Positions 9,325 to 18,566 of a stretch of 64,000 nucleotides of DNA are shown in pieces. The position numbers were made by a program, and so were the translations under genes. The first letter of the stretch is position 1. Every line of letters begins with the position of its first letter. The notes below the pieces were generated by a model. It worked only from the letters and a program-made list of their open reading frames with translations. It made no database searches and had not been told where the DNA came from. This DNA comes from Kaistia sp. 32K. GTDB taxonomy: Bacteria > Pseudomonadota > Alphaproteobacteria > Rhizobiales > Kaistiaceae. The DNA lies in assembly GCF_016629525.1 (NCBI RefSeq), contig NZ_AP024269.1, positions 2,666,001 to 2,730,000 on the forward strand, given 5' to 3'.

Positions 9325-10431
9325 TCAGAGGGCGGTGGCGGCAGGCTGCGTCGCGACGAAGTCGATGCGCAGGCCGGTGTCGTTCGCGTAGAGGTGCACG
9401 TCGGCCGGATCGATCCGGACGCCGACGGCGTCGCCGGTCTTGAACACGGCGGCGTCGTTCAGCGCGACGGCGAAGGAGAGTCCGTCGAAATCCGTATGCA
9501 CGACACGGCCGGCGCCGAGCTCCTCGATGAAATCGACCGTGGCGGGGATAGAGCCGGGCGTGCCGGGCTCGACCAGCTTCGCGGCTTCGGCGCGGACACC
9601 GAGCGCGACCTTGTGGCCGACGAGGCGGGCCTCGACGGCGCCGGGAAGCGGGATCTGGCGCTGCTCGTCATAGATGAAGACGCCGTGCCGATCGATCGTG
9701 CCTTCCATCAGGTTCATCGACGGCGAGCCGACGAAATTGGCGACGAAGCGGGTGGCCGGACGGTTGTAGACCTCGGCAGGCGTACCGACCTGCTCGATGC
9801 GGCCGCCATTCATGACGACGAGCCGGTCGCCCAGCGTCATCGCCTCGGTCTGGTCATGCGTGACGAAAACGGACGTCGCGCCGAGACGGCGGTGCAGGCG
9901 GCGGATCTCGGCGCGCATGGCGACGCGCAGCTTGGCGTCGAGATTGGAGAGCGGCTCGTCGAACAGGAACACCTTCGGCTCGCGCACGATGGCGCGGCCC
10001 ATGGCGACGCGCTGGCGCTGGCCGCCGGAAAGCGCCGCCGGACGGCGGTCGAGAAAGGCCTCGAGGCCGACGACCTTGGCGGTGGCGGCGACGCGCTTCA
10101 TCCGCTCGGCCTTCGGCACGCCGGCGACCTTCAACGCATAGCCGATGTTCTCGGCCACCGTCATGTGCGGATAGAGCGCGTAGTTCTGGAACACCATGGC
10201 GCAGCCGCGCTCGCGCGGCTCCAGATCGTTCACGACCCTGCCGTCGATCCGGATCTCGCCGCCGGAGATCTCCTCCAGCCCGGCGATCATCCGGAGCAGC
10301 GTGGACTTGCCGCAGCCGGACGGGCCGAGGATGACGATGAATTCGCCGGCGGCGATTTCGAGATCGACGCCGTGCACGACGGCGTTCTTCGAATAGGCTT
10401 TCCGGACGCCCCGGATGGCAATGGACGACAT
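9325..10431 (-). CDS. ugpC: ABC transporter ATP-binding protein, UgpC/MalK family
   Basis: The 368-residue energising subunit of the importer. Walker [10 protein letters not shown] is near residues 36-44, the signature LSGGQRQR lies near residue 135, and Walker B is [11 protein letters not shown]. The C-terminal third is the MalK/UgpC regulatory OB-fold (TOBE) domain. It follows the two permease genes on the same strand and is followed by the isomerase gene. Operon order B-A-E-C matches the sn-glycerol-3-phosphate importer. Confidence 0.85.
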   Translation of the reverse strand: MSSIAIRGVRKAYSKNAVVHGVDLEIAAGEFIVILGPSGCGKSTLLRMIAGLEEISGGEIRIDGRVVNDLEPRERGCAMVFQNYALYPHMTVAENIGYALKVAGVPKAERMKRVAATAKVVGLEAFLDRRPAALSGGQRQRVAMGRAIVREPKVFLFDEPLSNLDAKLRVAMRAEIRRLHRRLGATSVFVTHDQTEAMTLGDRLVVMNGGRIEQVGTPAEVYNRPATRFVANFVGSPSMNLMEGTIDRHGVFIYDEQRQIPLPGAVEARLVGHKVALGVRAEAAKLVEPGTPGSIPATVDFIEELGAGRVVHTDFDGLSFAVALNDAAVFKTGDAVGVRIDPADVHLYANDTGLRIDFVATQPAATAL

Positions 10432-10449
10432 CGGTTTTGGCCTTTCAGA

Positions 10450-11364
10450 TCACTTCTCGGTCGAGATCAGGCCGCGCACGAACCAGCGCTGCATCAGGAT
10501 CACGACGATGAGGGGCGGCGCCATGATGATGAGCGTCCCCGCCATGGCGACGTTCCAGTCCGGCAGACCGAATTCAGAGGGAATGAGGTTCTTCAGCTGC
10601 GTCACGGCGATGCCGAAATTCGGATCGGTGGTGATCAGGAGCGGCCAGAGATACTGGTTCCACGACCAGACGAACATGATGGTGAAGAGCGCGATCATGT
10701 TCGGCTTCGACAGCGGAAACAGGATGTCGACGAAGAAGCGGACCGGGCCGGAGCCGTCCATCTTCGCCGCTTCCGCCAGTTCGTCCGGCACCGTCAGGTA
10801 GAACTGGCGGTACAGGAACGTGCCGGTCGCGGTGGCGACGAGCGGCAGGATCAGGCCGAGATAGGAATTGAGCAGGCCCCATTCGAGCTTGATCTGCACC
10901 CCGGAGACGGTCTGGACCAGCCAGGTGACCCCGGTGATGTTCAGGATCGCCTGGAACGGCGCCAGCGCGTTGGCGGCGACCGCGTAGGTCGGCACAATGC
11001 GGACTTCGAGCGGCAGCATCAGCGTGATGAAGATCATCCAGAAGATCAGCGACCGGCCGGGGAAGCGGAAATAGACGATGGCGAAGGCGGCCATCGACGA
11101 CAGGAGCACCTTGCCGGCCGCGACAGCGCCCGCGAACAGCAGCGAGTTGAAGAGCTTGCGGCCGAGATCGGCGCGAACCCAGGCCTCGTGCAGATTGACG
11201 AACAGGTCCGAGCCCGGCATCAGCGGCATCGGCACCGTGTTGACGGTCCGGATGTCATGCGTCGCCGCGACGACGACGATGACGAAGGGAAGCAGGACCG
11301 CGACCAGGCCGATCAGGAGAACGATCTGGCAGATGGCATTGAAGATGGGTGTGCGTTCGACCAT
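10450..11364 (-). CDS. ugpE: Glycerol-3-phosphate-type ABC transporter permease
   Basis: A 304-residue inner-membrane permease of the MalG/UgpE branch. The EAA loop reads ELAEAAKMDGSGPVRFF, followed by DILFPLSKP, and about six hydrophobic segments are present. It lies 12 bases after the ugpA-type gene and 18 bases before the ATPase gene, all on the minus strand. Assignment to ugp rests on the operon order and on the binding protein; other glycerol-phosphate or sugar substrates are possible. Confidence 0.8.
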   Translation of the reverse strand: MVERTPIFNAICQIVLLIGLVAVLLPFVIVVVAATHDIRTVNTVPMPLMPGSDLFVNLHEAWVRADLGRKLFNSLLFAGAVAAGKVLLSSMAAFAIVYFRFPGRSLIFWMIFITLMLPLEVRIVPTYAVAANALAPFQAILNITGVTWLVQTVSGVQIKLEWGLLNSYLGLILPLVATATGTFLYRQFYLTVPDELAEAAKMDGSGPVRFFVDILFPLSKPNMIALFTIMFVWSWNQYLWPLLITTDPNFGIAVTQLKNLIPSEFGLPDWNVAMAGTLIIMAPPLIVVILMQRWFVRGLISTEK

Positions 11365-11376
11365 CGGATCCGCCCC

Positions 11377-12261
11377 CTATTTGTAGTGCACGCGCCGCTC
11401 GATGAAGCGGAACTGCACGATGGTGAGGAGGACGACGAGGCCCATCAGGATGATCGACTGCGCGGCGGCGCCGGAATAGTCGAGCCCTTTGAAGCCGTCG
11501 AAATAGATCTTGTAGACCATGAGCTCGGTCGCCCTCGCCGGGCCGCCCTGGGTCATGATGTCGACGATGCCGAAACTGTCCTGGAAGCTCTCGGTGATGT
11601 TGATCACGAGCAGGAAGAACAGGGTCGGCGTCAAAAGCGGCAGCTGGATATCCCAGACGCGGCGCATCGGGCCGGAGCCATCCATCGCCGCCGCCTCGAT
11701 CAGCGAGCGGGGAATGCTCTGCAGCGCCGAGAGGAAGAAGATGAAGTTGTAGCCGATATATTTCCACGAGAAGGCGATGATGACGGCGATCATCGCGTCG
11801 GTGCCGTGGAGCGCCGGATTCCACAGGCCGGGCCAGACCTGGTTGATCAGCGACATGAAGCCCGCCTCGGGCGCGAGGATGAAGCGGAAGGCGAGACCGA
11901 GCGCCGGCGCGGCGATGGCGTAGGGCCAGATGAAGATGCTGCGATAGGCCTTGTGGCCGCGCATCTCGCGATCGGTGAAAAGCGCCAGGATCAGCGCGAC
12001 GCCCATGGCGATGCCGGTCGAGCCGAGGCCGAATACCATGCTGCGGGAAATCGCGCCCCAATAGTAGGGATCGGCGAGCAGCTGGCGGAAATTCTGCAGA
12101 CCCACCCAGGTGTTGCCGCCGCCCCAGGGCTGCTCGAGCGTGAAGGCCCAGTAGAGGGCCTGGCCGCTCGGCCAGTAGAAGAAGACGAAGATCAGCACGA
12201 GCATCGGCAGCACGAACAGAAGGCCGATCGTCGTGGATGAGAAGGTGGCGCGCTTTTCCAT
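11377..12261 (-). CDS. ugpA: Glycerol-3-phosphate-type ABC transporter permease
   Basis: A 294-residue inner-membrane permease of the MalF/UgpA branch. It has six hydrophobic segments, the EAA loop LIEAAAMDGSGPMRRVW and the trailing TQGGPARATELMVY block. The ATG at 12261 is preferred over the longer open frame to 12381, whose extra residues are non-hydrophobic and carry the ugpB-ugpA intergenic hairpin. Length and sequence blocks fit UgpA. No strong Shine-Dalgarno is seen. Confidence 0.82.
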   Translation of the reverse strand: MEKRATFSSTTIGLLFVLPMLVLIFVFFYWPSGQALYWAFTLEQPWGGGNTWVGLQNFRQLLADPYYWGAISRSMVFGLGSTGIAMGVALILALFTDREMRGHKAYRSIFIWPYAIAAPALGLAFRFILAPEAGFMSLINQVWPGLWNPALHGTDAMIAVIIAFSWKYIGYNFIFFLSALQSIPRSLIEAAAMDGSGPMRRVWDIQLPLLTPTLFFLLVINITESFQDSFGIVDIMTQGGPARATELMVYKIYFDGFKGLDYSGAAAQSIILMGLVVLLTIVQFRFIERRVHYK

Positions 12262-12360
12262 CGGATGGTCTCGTTGTTCAGGCTGTCGACGCCCTGCGAC
12301 GGGGCGGCGACAACCTGGATCCGGCTCGGCGCATGGGGCATCCGGCCGGATCGAGAAATA

Positions 12361-12389
12361 GGCGGAACGTGAACGGGCCACGTTCCGCC
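12361..12389 (-). other. Intergenic stem-loop between ugpB and ugpA
   Basis: A perfect 11-bp inverted repeat with a 7-base loop, without a U-tract. Such hairpins after a binding-protein gene usually protect its mRNA end and lower expression of the permeases. A second GC-rich imperfect inverted repeat (CCCTCCCC then AGGAGGG) occupies 12402-12427. Confidence 0.6.
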
Positions 12390-12453
12390 CGGCCTCCCTT
12401 GTCCCTCCCCGTAGGGCGAGGAGGGCGGGGTGGGGAGTTCGAACCCGCGGAGA

Positions 12454-13803
12454 CTACGGCAGCGTCTTGCCGGCGTAGGTCTGCTCGAACTTGCGCAGGA
12501 TCTGGTTGCCGCGATCGGCGGCGGCGTCGAGCGAGGCCTGGACGTCCTCGTTCTTGATGAAGATCGCCTGCAGGCCGTTGGAGACTTCCTGGCGGATCTG
12601 CAGCAGGCCGCCGAGACGGATGCCATGCGGAGCCGGATCTTCGGCCGGCGAGGCGGTCAGGCTGGCGATCGCCAGTTCACGACCCTTGTACGGAGCCTTG
12701 GCGTAGAAGCCCTGCTCGTTCAGGTACTGGAAGCCCGAGTTGCGGACCGGGATGTAGCCGGTCACGGTCGACCAGGTCAGCGCTTCTTCCGGCTTGGCGA
12801 TGAAGTTGAAGAAGGCGGCAGCGGCCTTGTATTCGGGCTCGGACTTGCCGGAGAGGACCCAGAGCGAAGCGCCGCCGACGAAGGAGCTCTTGCGCGCCGT
12901 GCCTTCGTAGACCGGGAGCATCGCGACGTCCCAGTTCATGCCTTCCTTGGCGGTGCGGCCGATGTTGCCGTGATCGCCGACCGAGGTCAGGATGACCTGG
13001 CAGTCACCGTTCGCAAAGGCTTCGACGAAGGTCTGGCCGGTTTCCTTCGACTTGATGACGGCTTCGCCGTTGTCGTACCAGCCCTTGAGATCCTTGACGA
13101 ACTGGACCCACTTGCCCTTGTTGAAGGTCAGTTCGGCGTCGAGGCCGTCAAAGCCGTTGCGCTTGGTGGCGATCGGCTCGCCATGGATGGCGTTGAACTG
13201 CTCTTCGAGCTGCCAGACTTCGTCACGCGAGATGTTGAAGCCGAGCGGGCAGGCATAGCCGGCCGCCTTCAGCGCCTTGAAATCGGCCGCGGCTTCTTCC
13301 CACGTTGCCGGAGCATGGTCCTTGCCGATCTTGGCGAAGGCGTCCTTGTTCCAGTAGAGCAGCGCGGTCGAGGAGTTGAAGGGGAACGAGAACATCTCGC
13401 CCTTCGACGTCGCATAGTAGCTGGAGATACCGGAGAAATAGTCCTTCCAGTCGACCGTGTAGCCCATGTCGGTCATGAGCTTGTTGGCCGGGTAGAAGGC
13501 GCCCGACAGCATGATGTCGAGGGTGCCGGCGTCCGAGACCTGCGCGATCGTCGGCTGCTGGCCGGCGCGGAAGGCGGCGATGGTGTTCTGCAGCGAAGCG
13601 TCGTACGTGCCCTGGCTGGTGCAGACGACTTCGTAGTCGCCCTGGCTGGCGTTGAAGCGCTCGCACTGCTCCTGGACGCGCTTGGCGATATCGCCCGAAT
13701 TGCCGAACCAGAAATCGATCTTGGTCTTGTCGGCCGCGGCGGGGCCGGCGAGCAGCGCTGCGACGGCAAAGGTGCCGACGGCGCCGAGGAGCTTGGCGGT
13801 CAT
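12454..13803 (-). CDS. ugpB: sn-glycerol-3-phosphate ABC transporter substrate-binding protein
   Basis: A 449-residue periplasmic binding protein. The signal peptide is residues 1-24 (cleavage after AAA). Blocks shared with E. coli UgpB include PFNSSTALLYWNKDAF, NGDCQVILTS, GGASLWVLSGKSEPEY, KPEEALTWSTVTGYIPV and DRGNQILRKFEQ. It heads a minus-strand operon ugpB-A-E-C plus isomerase, preceded by GTGAGG. Growth on glycerol-3-phosphate or uptake of phosphodiester breakdown products is the expected role. PhoB control would be typical, but no clear Pho box was recognised upstream. Confidence 0.8.
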   Translation of the reverse strand: MTAKLLGAVGTFAVAALLAGPAAADKTKIDFWFGNSGDIAKRVQEQCERFNASQGDYEVVCTSQGTYDASLQNTIAAFRAGQQPTIAQVSDAGTLDIMLSGAFYPANKLMTDMGYTVDWKDYFSGISSYYATSKGEMFSFPFNSSTALLYWNKDAFAKIGKDHAPATWEEAAADFKALKAAGYACPLGFNISRDEVWQLEEQFNAIHGEPIATKRNGFDGLDAELTFNKGKWVQFVKDLKGWYDNGEAVIKSKETGQTFVEAFANGDCQVILTSVGDHGNIGRTAKEGMNWDVAMLPVYEGTARKSSFVGGASLWVLSGKSEPEYKAAAAFFNFIAKPEEALTWSTVTGYIPVRNSGFQYLNEQGFYAKAPYKGRELAIASLTASPAEDPAPHGIRLGGLLQIRQEVSNGLQAIFIKNEDVQASLDAAADRGNQILRKFEQTYAGKTLP

Positions 13804-14135
13804 GGAGAGCCTCACAAAGGGGTTGAGCGCCAGGTCCGGCGCGACGGGCCACCGCTTAGCCCGCCGCCCGTAACGCTCGGATGACACGCCGGCTTAGTGA
13901 AGAAAGCCGCCCTGCCCGCCCCTCCCAACCGCGCGGAAACGCTGGGGAAACTCCGTCTTGCCCGACACGGCGAGGCCGCAACCTGGCCGGGAAAAGCACG
14001 CCGGGATCGCCCGGATCGATTCAGGCTGTTCTTGACGGTCGGGAAGGCGCATAGAACCGCCGAACCCCCACGAGTCGCGAAGCGGGCCGACGTCAAGCGG
14101 CCCGCCACAGGCCATCCGCTCCAAGGCGATCACGC
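13804..14135. other. Divergent intergenic region, 332 bp
   Basis: It separates ugpB (minus) from the MFS gene (plus) and must hold both promoters. GC is high throughout. TTGACG at 14031-14036 is a possible -35 for the MFS gene but lacks a well-spaced -10. No Pho-box pattern, terminator or RNA element could be supported. Confidence 0.4.
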
Positions 14136-15341
14136 ATGAATCCCCGCAACGCGGTCCTCGCGCTCGGCCTGACCCAGATCATCGGCTACGGCACGCTCTA
14201 CTACAGCTTCAGCGTCCTCGCCCCGGCCATGGGGCGCGAGTTCGGCATCTCGACGGAGTGGATGTTCGCCGCCTTCTCCGCGTCGCTCCTCGTCGGCGGC
14301 CTCAGCGCGCCCTGGGTCGGCGCCTGGATCGACCGCGCCGGCGCCGGACGCGTCATGACGGTCGGCTCGCTCGTCGCGGCGCTCGCGCTCGGCGCCTCGG
14401 CGCTGGCGCTGAACGGCGCCATGCTCGTCGCCGGGCTCATCGCCATCCAGGTCGCCTCGACGCTGGTGCAATACACCAGCTCCTTCACGCTGCTGGTGCA
14501 GATCAACCCGACGCGGGCCCAGCGCACCATCACCCAGCTGACGCTGATCGCCGGCTTCTCGTCGACGCTGTTCTGGCCCTTCACCACCGAGCTGCACGCC
14601 TATCTCGACTGGCACCGCGTCTACTGGCTGTTCGCGGCGCTGAACCTCTTCATCTGCTTTCCCGTCCATGCCTGGCTGATGATCCAGACCCGGCGCGACA
14701 TGAGCCGCAGCTCCGACGCCAATCCCCTCGTCCCGGCGAGGGCGCCGGTCATCGGCGTGGTCGAGGAAGCGGCCCGGCCCCGCGCCTTCGGGCTGATGCT
14801 GGCGGGTTTCGCCATCCAGAGCTTCGTCACCTCGACCTTCCTGGTGCACATGCTGCCGATGCTGACCGGCCTCGGCCTCGCCAAGGCGAGCGTGCTGGTG
14901 GCGTCGGTGTTCGGGCCGGCGCAGGTGCTGAGCCGCTTCACCAACATGACCTTCGGGGGCAAGCTGTCGCAGAGGACGCTGGCGATCATCGCCTCGCTGT
15001 TCCTGCCGCTCGCGACCGGCACCCTGCTCATGACCGCGCCAAACCTCGCCGGCGCCTTCGCCTTCGCCATCATCTTCGGCCTGAGCTCCGGCCTCTCCAG
15101 CATCGTGCAGGGAACGCTGCCGCTGGAGCTCTTCGGCAGCGACGGCTACGGCAAGCGCCTCGGCCGACTGACCTCGGTGCGCCTCGTCGTCTCCTCCGCC
15201 GCCCCCTTCACCTTCGCGCTGATGACGGAAGGGCTCGGCTATCCGGTGGCGCTCACCGTCATCGCCGGTCTCGGCACCCTCGCCGTTTTCGCCTTCGTGG
15301 CAATCGGCAGCCCGGTCAATCCGCGTCGAACGAGGCGTTGA
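14136..15341 (+). CDS. Major facilitator superfamily transporter
   Basis: A 401-residue, 12-helix MFS permease. It starts with the family-like block GLTQIIGYGTLYYSFSVLAP, a pattern seen in a group of alphaproteobacterial transporters of unknown substrate. The loop 2-3 motif is represented by GAWIDRAGAGRVM. AAGG lies upstream of the ATG. Its end overlaps the convergent dipeptide-type permease gene by 26 bases. Because it abuts a cobalamin-regulated operon it may be metal related, but the strand is opposite and nothing else links them. Confidence 0.82.
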   Translation: MNPRNAVLALGLTQIIGYGTLYYSFSVLAPAMGREFGISTEWMFAAFSASLLVGGLSAPWVGAWIDRAGAGRVMTVGSLVAALALGASALALNGAMLVAGLIAIQVASTLVQYTSSFTLLVQINPTRAQRTITQLTLIAGFSSTLFWPFTTELHAYLDWHRVYWLFAALNLFICFPVHAWLMIQTRRDMSRSSDANPLVPARAPVIGVVEEAARPRAFGLMLAGFAIQSFVTSTFLVHMLPMLTGLGLAKASVLVASVFGPAQVLSRFTNMTFGGKLSQRTLAIIASLFLPLATGTLLMTAPNLAGAFAFAIIFGLSSGLSSIVQGTLPLELFGSDGYGKRLGRLTSVRLVVSSAAPFTFALMTEGLGYPVALTVIAGLGTLAVFAFVAIGSPVNPRRTRR

Positions 15342-16077
15342 GCGCCGCCGCCACGCCGGCGATGGCGAGGCCCGGCCAGACCATCAGCATGGGATGGTCG
15401 AAGATGAACATCCGGTACTCGAACAGCATCGCCCCCCAGTCCGGCCGCGACGGATCGGCGCCGAGGCCGAGAAAGGCCAGCGAGGCATAGGCCGTGACCG
15501 CGAGGCCGCCTTGGCTGCCGATATGGGCGAACAGCACCGGCGCCATGTTGGGCACGACATGGCGCAGCACCAGCGGCAGGCCGTCGACGCCGAGCGCCCG
15601 CGCCGCCTGCACGAAGGGCTGGCCGAGCAGCCGCTGCGCCAGCGCATGGGCGAACAGCGTATAGGGCCCGACGCCGGCGAGACCGAGCGCCACGCCAGCG
15701 GTGAGCGGACTCAGCCCGAAGATCGCCGCGGCCGTCAGCGCCACGATCAAAGTCGGCACGACGATGAACATTTCGGCGGCGCGCAGGATCGCCGCGCCGC
15801 GCCAGTCGCCCAGCATCGCCGCCGCGATACCGAAGGCGCAGCCGCCGACCATGCCGACGGCGGCGACGCAGACGAGCACGATCGCCGTGCGCCAGCCGCC
15901 GACCATCAGCCGGGAGAGGAGATCGCGGCCGAGCTGGTCGGTGCCGAGCCAATGCGACCACGAGCTCGGCGCATGGCGCAAAGCGAGCTGGATGGCGTCC
16001 GGATCATGCGGCTGCCAGAGCGCGCCCGCCAGCATCAGCACGAGGACCAGAATGGCCGGGAAACGCCGGAGGCTCAC
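15316..16077 (-). CDS. Peptide/nickel-type ABC transporter permease (DppC-like)
   Basis: A 253-residue inner-membrane permease. It has the DppC/NikC hallmark GTDQLGRDLLSRL near residue 40 and an EAA-like loop around FVQAARALGVDGLPLVLRHV. The GTG start at 16077 overlaps the stop of the DppB-like gene (GTGA), so the two are translationally coupled. It is the last gene of the riboswitch operon: no dppD/F-type ATPase gene follows, since the convergent MFS gene occupies that space. The ATPase must be encoded elsewhere. Confidence 0.88.
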   Translation of the reverse strand: MSLRRFPAILVLVLMLAGALWQPHDPDAIQLALRHAPSSWSHWLGTDQLGRDLLSRLMVGGWRTAIVLVCVAAVGMVGGCAFGIAAAMLGDWRGAAILRAAEMFIVVPTLIVALTAAAIFGLSPLTAGVALGLAGVGPYTLFAHALAQRLLGQPFVQAARALGVDGLPLVLRHVVPNMAPVLFAHIGSQGGLAVTAYASLAFLGLGADPSRPDWGAMLFEYRMFIFDHPMLMVWPGLAIAGVAAALNASFDAD

Positions 16078-16994
16078 GGGACCTGCCTCGGCGCCAGCCA
16101 GGCAAGGCTCGTCGCGATGGCGGCATTCAAAAGGAGAAGCCAGAGCGCGACGACCATCACATAGGCCTGCAGCACCGGATAGTCGCGCGCCGCGATGCTC
16201 TCGACGAGGAACTGGCCGATGCCCGGCAGGCCGAACAGCACCTCGAGGGCGGCGGTGCTGCCGACGGCCCAGCTCGCCTCGGCGCGGAAGGCGGAGAGCA
16301 GCGCATAGAGGGCATGGGAATGGCCATGCCGCCAGAGCGCGGCGCCGCGACCGAGCCCCTTGGCGAGCGCGGTGCGGAAGAAGGGCTGCGTGCTGACCTC
16401 GATGAGATCGCGCCGATAGACGCGGGAGAGGACGGCGAGCGAATGCAGTGCGATCAACGCGATCGGCAGGATCAGCCCGGTCCAGTCCCGCGTGAACGGA
16501 CGGATCCAGCGGAGCTGCACGCCGAGCACGAAGAGCAGGATCAGGCCGAGCCAGATCGACGGCACCGCCTGGGCGAGCACCGCCAGTCCCCGTGTCGCGC
16601 GGTCCACGAGGCCGCGCGGCCAAAGCGCCGCCAGGAAGCCGAGCGGCACGGCGACGACCAGCGCTATCGCCAGGCCGGAAAAGGCGATCGATAGCGTCAG
16701 CGGCAGACGGCGGACGAATTCCTGAAACACAGGCTCGCCGGTGCGGAAGGAGATTCCCCAGTCGCCGCCGACGAAGCGCAGCACCCATGCGGCATAGCGC
16801 TCGAGGAAGGGCCGGTCGAGGCCCCATTGGGCGCGCAGCCCGGCGACCAGATCGCCGTCGAGGGGAAGGTTCCAGGCCCGGATCGCGATGGCGACCGGAT
16901 CGGACGGCATCGCGGAAATGATGGCGAACGCCAGCAGCGAGATCGCCAGCAAGCTGGCGATCGTCCTGAACGCGATCCGGGCCGGAAGGGTCAT
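16074..16994 (-). CDS. Peptide/nickel-type ABC transporter permease (DppB-like)
   Basis: A 306-residue permease of the DppB/NikB family. Its N-terminal helix is followed by the periplasmic block WGLDRPFLERYAAWVLRFVGGDWGISF. The typical GxxRG loop is less conserved: TALAKGLGRGAALWRHGHSH sits where the EAA loop would be. About six membrane segments are visible. It follows the binding-protein gene by 27 bases and overlaps the DppC-like gene by 4. It is under the upstream cobalamin riboswitch, so the cargo is probably cobalt, a cobalt chelate or a corrinoid precursor rather than a peptide. Confidence 0.85.
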   Translation of the reverse strand: MTLPARIAFRTIASLLAISLLAFAIISAMPSDPVAIAIRAWNLPLDGDLVAGLRAQWGLDRPFLERYAAWVLRFVGGDWGISFRTGEPVFQEFVRRLPLTLSIAFSGLAIALVVAVPLGFLAALWPRGLVDRATRGLAVLAQAVPSIWLGLILLFVLGVQLRWIRPFTRDWTGLILPIALIALHSLAVLSRVYRRDLIEVSTQPFFRTALAKGLGRGAALWRHGHSHALYALLSAFRAEASWAVGSTAALEVLFGLPGIGQFLVESIAARDYPVLQAYVMVVALWLLLLNAAIATSLAWLAPRQVP

Positions 16995-17021
16995 GAAGGC
17001 GCCGTCACCATGATGGGATCG

Positions 17022-18518
17022 TCACTTCGCCTCGCCGATATCGGCGCGCAGCACGTGATAGTCCGAACCCCACGGCTCGTAGCCGGCGAGCGCCTTGGAG
17101 AGGCCGACATGCCAGACCGGCGAGACCAGGAACGTGACGGGCGCGTCCTCGAACAGCTTGGCTTGGGCTGCCGCCGCGATCGCCGCCCGCTTGGCCGGGT
17201 CGGTCTCGTTGGCGAAGCCGTCGAGGATCGCGTCGAAGGCGGGATCGGCATAGCCGGAGAAGTTGAGGCCCGCGCCGGTCCGGAACGTGCTGTTCAGGAA
17301 GAAGGCGGGATCGCCGGTCGGCGCCGTGTGCTGGGCCCAGAGGAAGATGTCGAAATCACCGGAGCCGGCGACCTCGTTGGAATTCTCGACGATCCGCGTC
17401 TCGACCTCGATGCCGAGCGCCGCGAGCTGCGCCTTCACCACCGGCAGCATCGCGACGAGATCCGGCCGCTGCGGATAGGCGAGCACCGCGAGCTTGAGGG
17501 CGGCGCCGTCCTTGCTGCGCTTGCCATCCGCGCCGGCGACCCAGCCGGCCTCGGTCAGGAGCTCGGCCGCCTTGGCGACGTCGGTCGTCCGGGGCTCCTT
17601 GGCCGCGAACGGGAAATAGGGCGCGTAGGCGCCGGTCGCCGGCAGTCCGCCATGGATCGCCAGCACCAGCTGGTCCCGATCGAGCGCGAGGTCGATGGCG
17701 CGGCGGACGCGCGCGTCGCCGAACGCGGGCTTCCGCGTGTTCAAATAGGCGAGATACTGGTAGCCGACGGGGAAGTCCTTGATCGTCAGCTCCGGATTGG
17801 CCTTCAGGCGGGGGATGCTCTCCGCCGGCAGGCCGAAGGCGAGGTCGAGTTCACCGGCCTCGAAGGCGAGCGTCATCGCCTGGCTGTCGGCGAACTTGCG
17901 GTAGGTGACCGGGCTGCGCTTGTCGGCGCCCTCGAAATGCGGGTTCGGCTCCAGCTCGATCTCGGCATCGGGCCGGAACGTCTTCACCGCATAGGGACCG
18001 CTGAAGGTCGCCGTGCCATCTTCCTTCAGGTGGTAGATGACGAGCGGCCATTCGGCGAACAGCGCCTGGATCAGCGCCACCGGCTTTTCCGTCGTCACCT
18101 TCATCGTCAGCGGATCGACCGCCTCGAAGCGCAGCGTGCCGCCGGTCGCCAGCGCCGCCTTGTTGTTGGCCATCGTATGGGCGAGCCCGGCGCCGACCGT
18201 CTCCGCCGAAACCGCCGTGCCGTCCGAGAAATGCCGGCCGGGCTTCAGCTTCACCAGCCAGACGAGTTCATCGGCCCGCTCGGCGCTCTCGGCGAGCTCC
18301 GGCACCAGCACGCCGTCCTTGTCGACCGCGAACAGCGTCTCGCCGACGCCATGGCTGGTGAGCGCCCAGCCATTCGAGCCCTTGGCGGGATCGAGCCCGG
18401 AGGTGATGAAGGAAGCGCCGACGCGGAGCGTCTCGGCGGCCGAGGCCGGCACGGAAAGCGCCGATGCCGAGGCGAGCAGCGCGGCGGAGACGCGCAGGGC
18501 GCGAAGCATGGTCTTCAT
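17022..18518 (-). CDS. Peptide/nickel-type ABC transporter substrate-binding protein (SBP family 5)
   Basis: A 498-residue periplasmic protein with a signal peptide (residues 1-28, ending VPASAA). It has the SBP_bac_5 architecture: LRVGASFITSGLDPAKG at the N terminus, LKPGRHFSDGTAVSAETV, RRAIDLALDRDQLV and a C-terminal FLVSPVWHVGLS. It is the second gene of the cobalamin-riboswitch operon, after the CbiX-like/2Fe-2S gene and before two permeases. NikA-type proteins in this family bind metal chelates, which fits the regulation; direct ligand residues cannot be read. Confidence 0.85.
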   Translation of the reverse strand: MKTMLRALRVSAALLASASALSVPASAAETLRVGASFITSGLDPAKGSNGWALTSHGVGETLFAVDKDGVLVPELAESAERADELVWLVKLKPGRHFSDGTAVSAETVGAGLAHTMANNKAALATGGTLRFEAVDPLTMKVTTEKPVALIQALFAEWPLVIYHLKEDGTATFSGPYAVKTFRPDAEIELEPNPHFEGADKRSPVTYRKFADSQAMTLAFEAGELDLAFGLPAESIPRLKANPELTIKDFPVGYQYLAYLNTRKPAFGDARVRRAIDLALDRDQLVLAIHGGLPATGAYAPYFPFAAKEPRTTDVAKAAELLTEAGWVAGADGKRSKDGAALKLAVLAYPQRPDLVAMLPVVKAQLAALGIEVETRIVENSNEVAGSGDFDIFLWAQHTAPTGDPAFFLNSTFRTGAGLNFSGYADPAFDAILDGFANETDPAKRAAIAAAAQAKLFEDAPVTFLVSPVWHVGLSKALAGYEPWGSDYHVLRADIGEAK

Positions 18519-18566
18519 GCGGTTTGGTCTCTCTGATGGAGGAAGGAAAAGGGATGCCGGCGGCGT

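Noticed and set aside
9394..12240. 948-residue open frame on the plus strand
   Set aside because: It is antisense to the ugpC, ugpE and ugpA genes, is rich in Asp, Arg, His and Gly with no domain pattern, and lacks a ribosome-binding site. It is a shadow of GC-rich coding sequence.
12430..12453. GTTCGAACCC resembling a tRNA T-loop
   Set aside because: No acceptor stem or anticodon arm can be built around it, and no tRNA was recognised anywhere in the window.
16078..16827. Upstream extension of the DppC-like frame
   Set aside because: The extra 250 residues are antisense-free but lie in another frame of the DppB-like gene and are arginine-rich; the GTG at 16077 with GTGA overlap is the coherent start.
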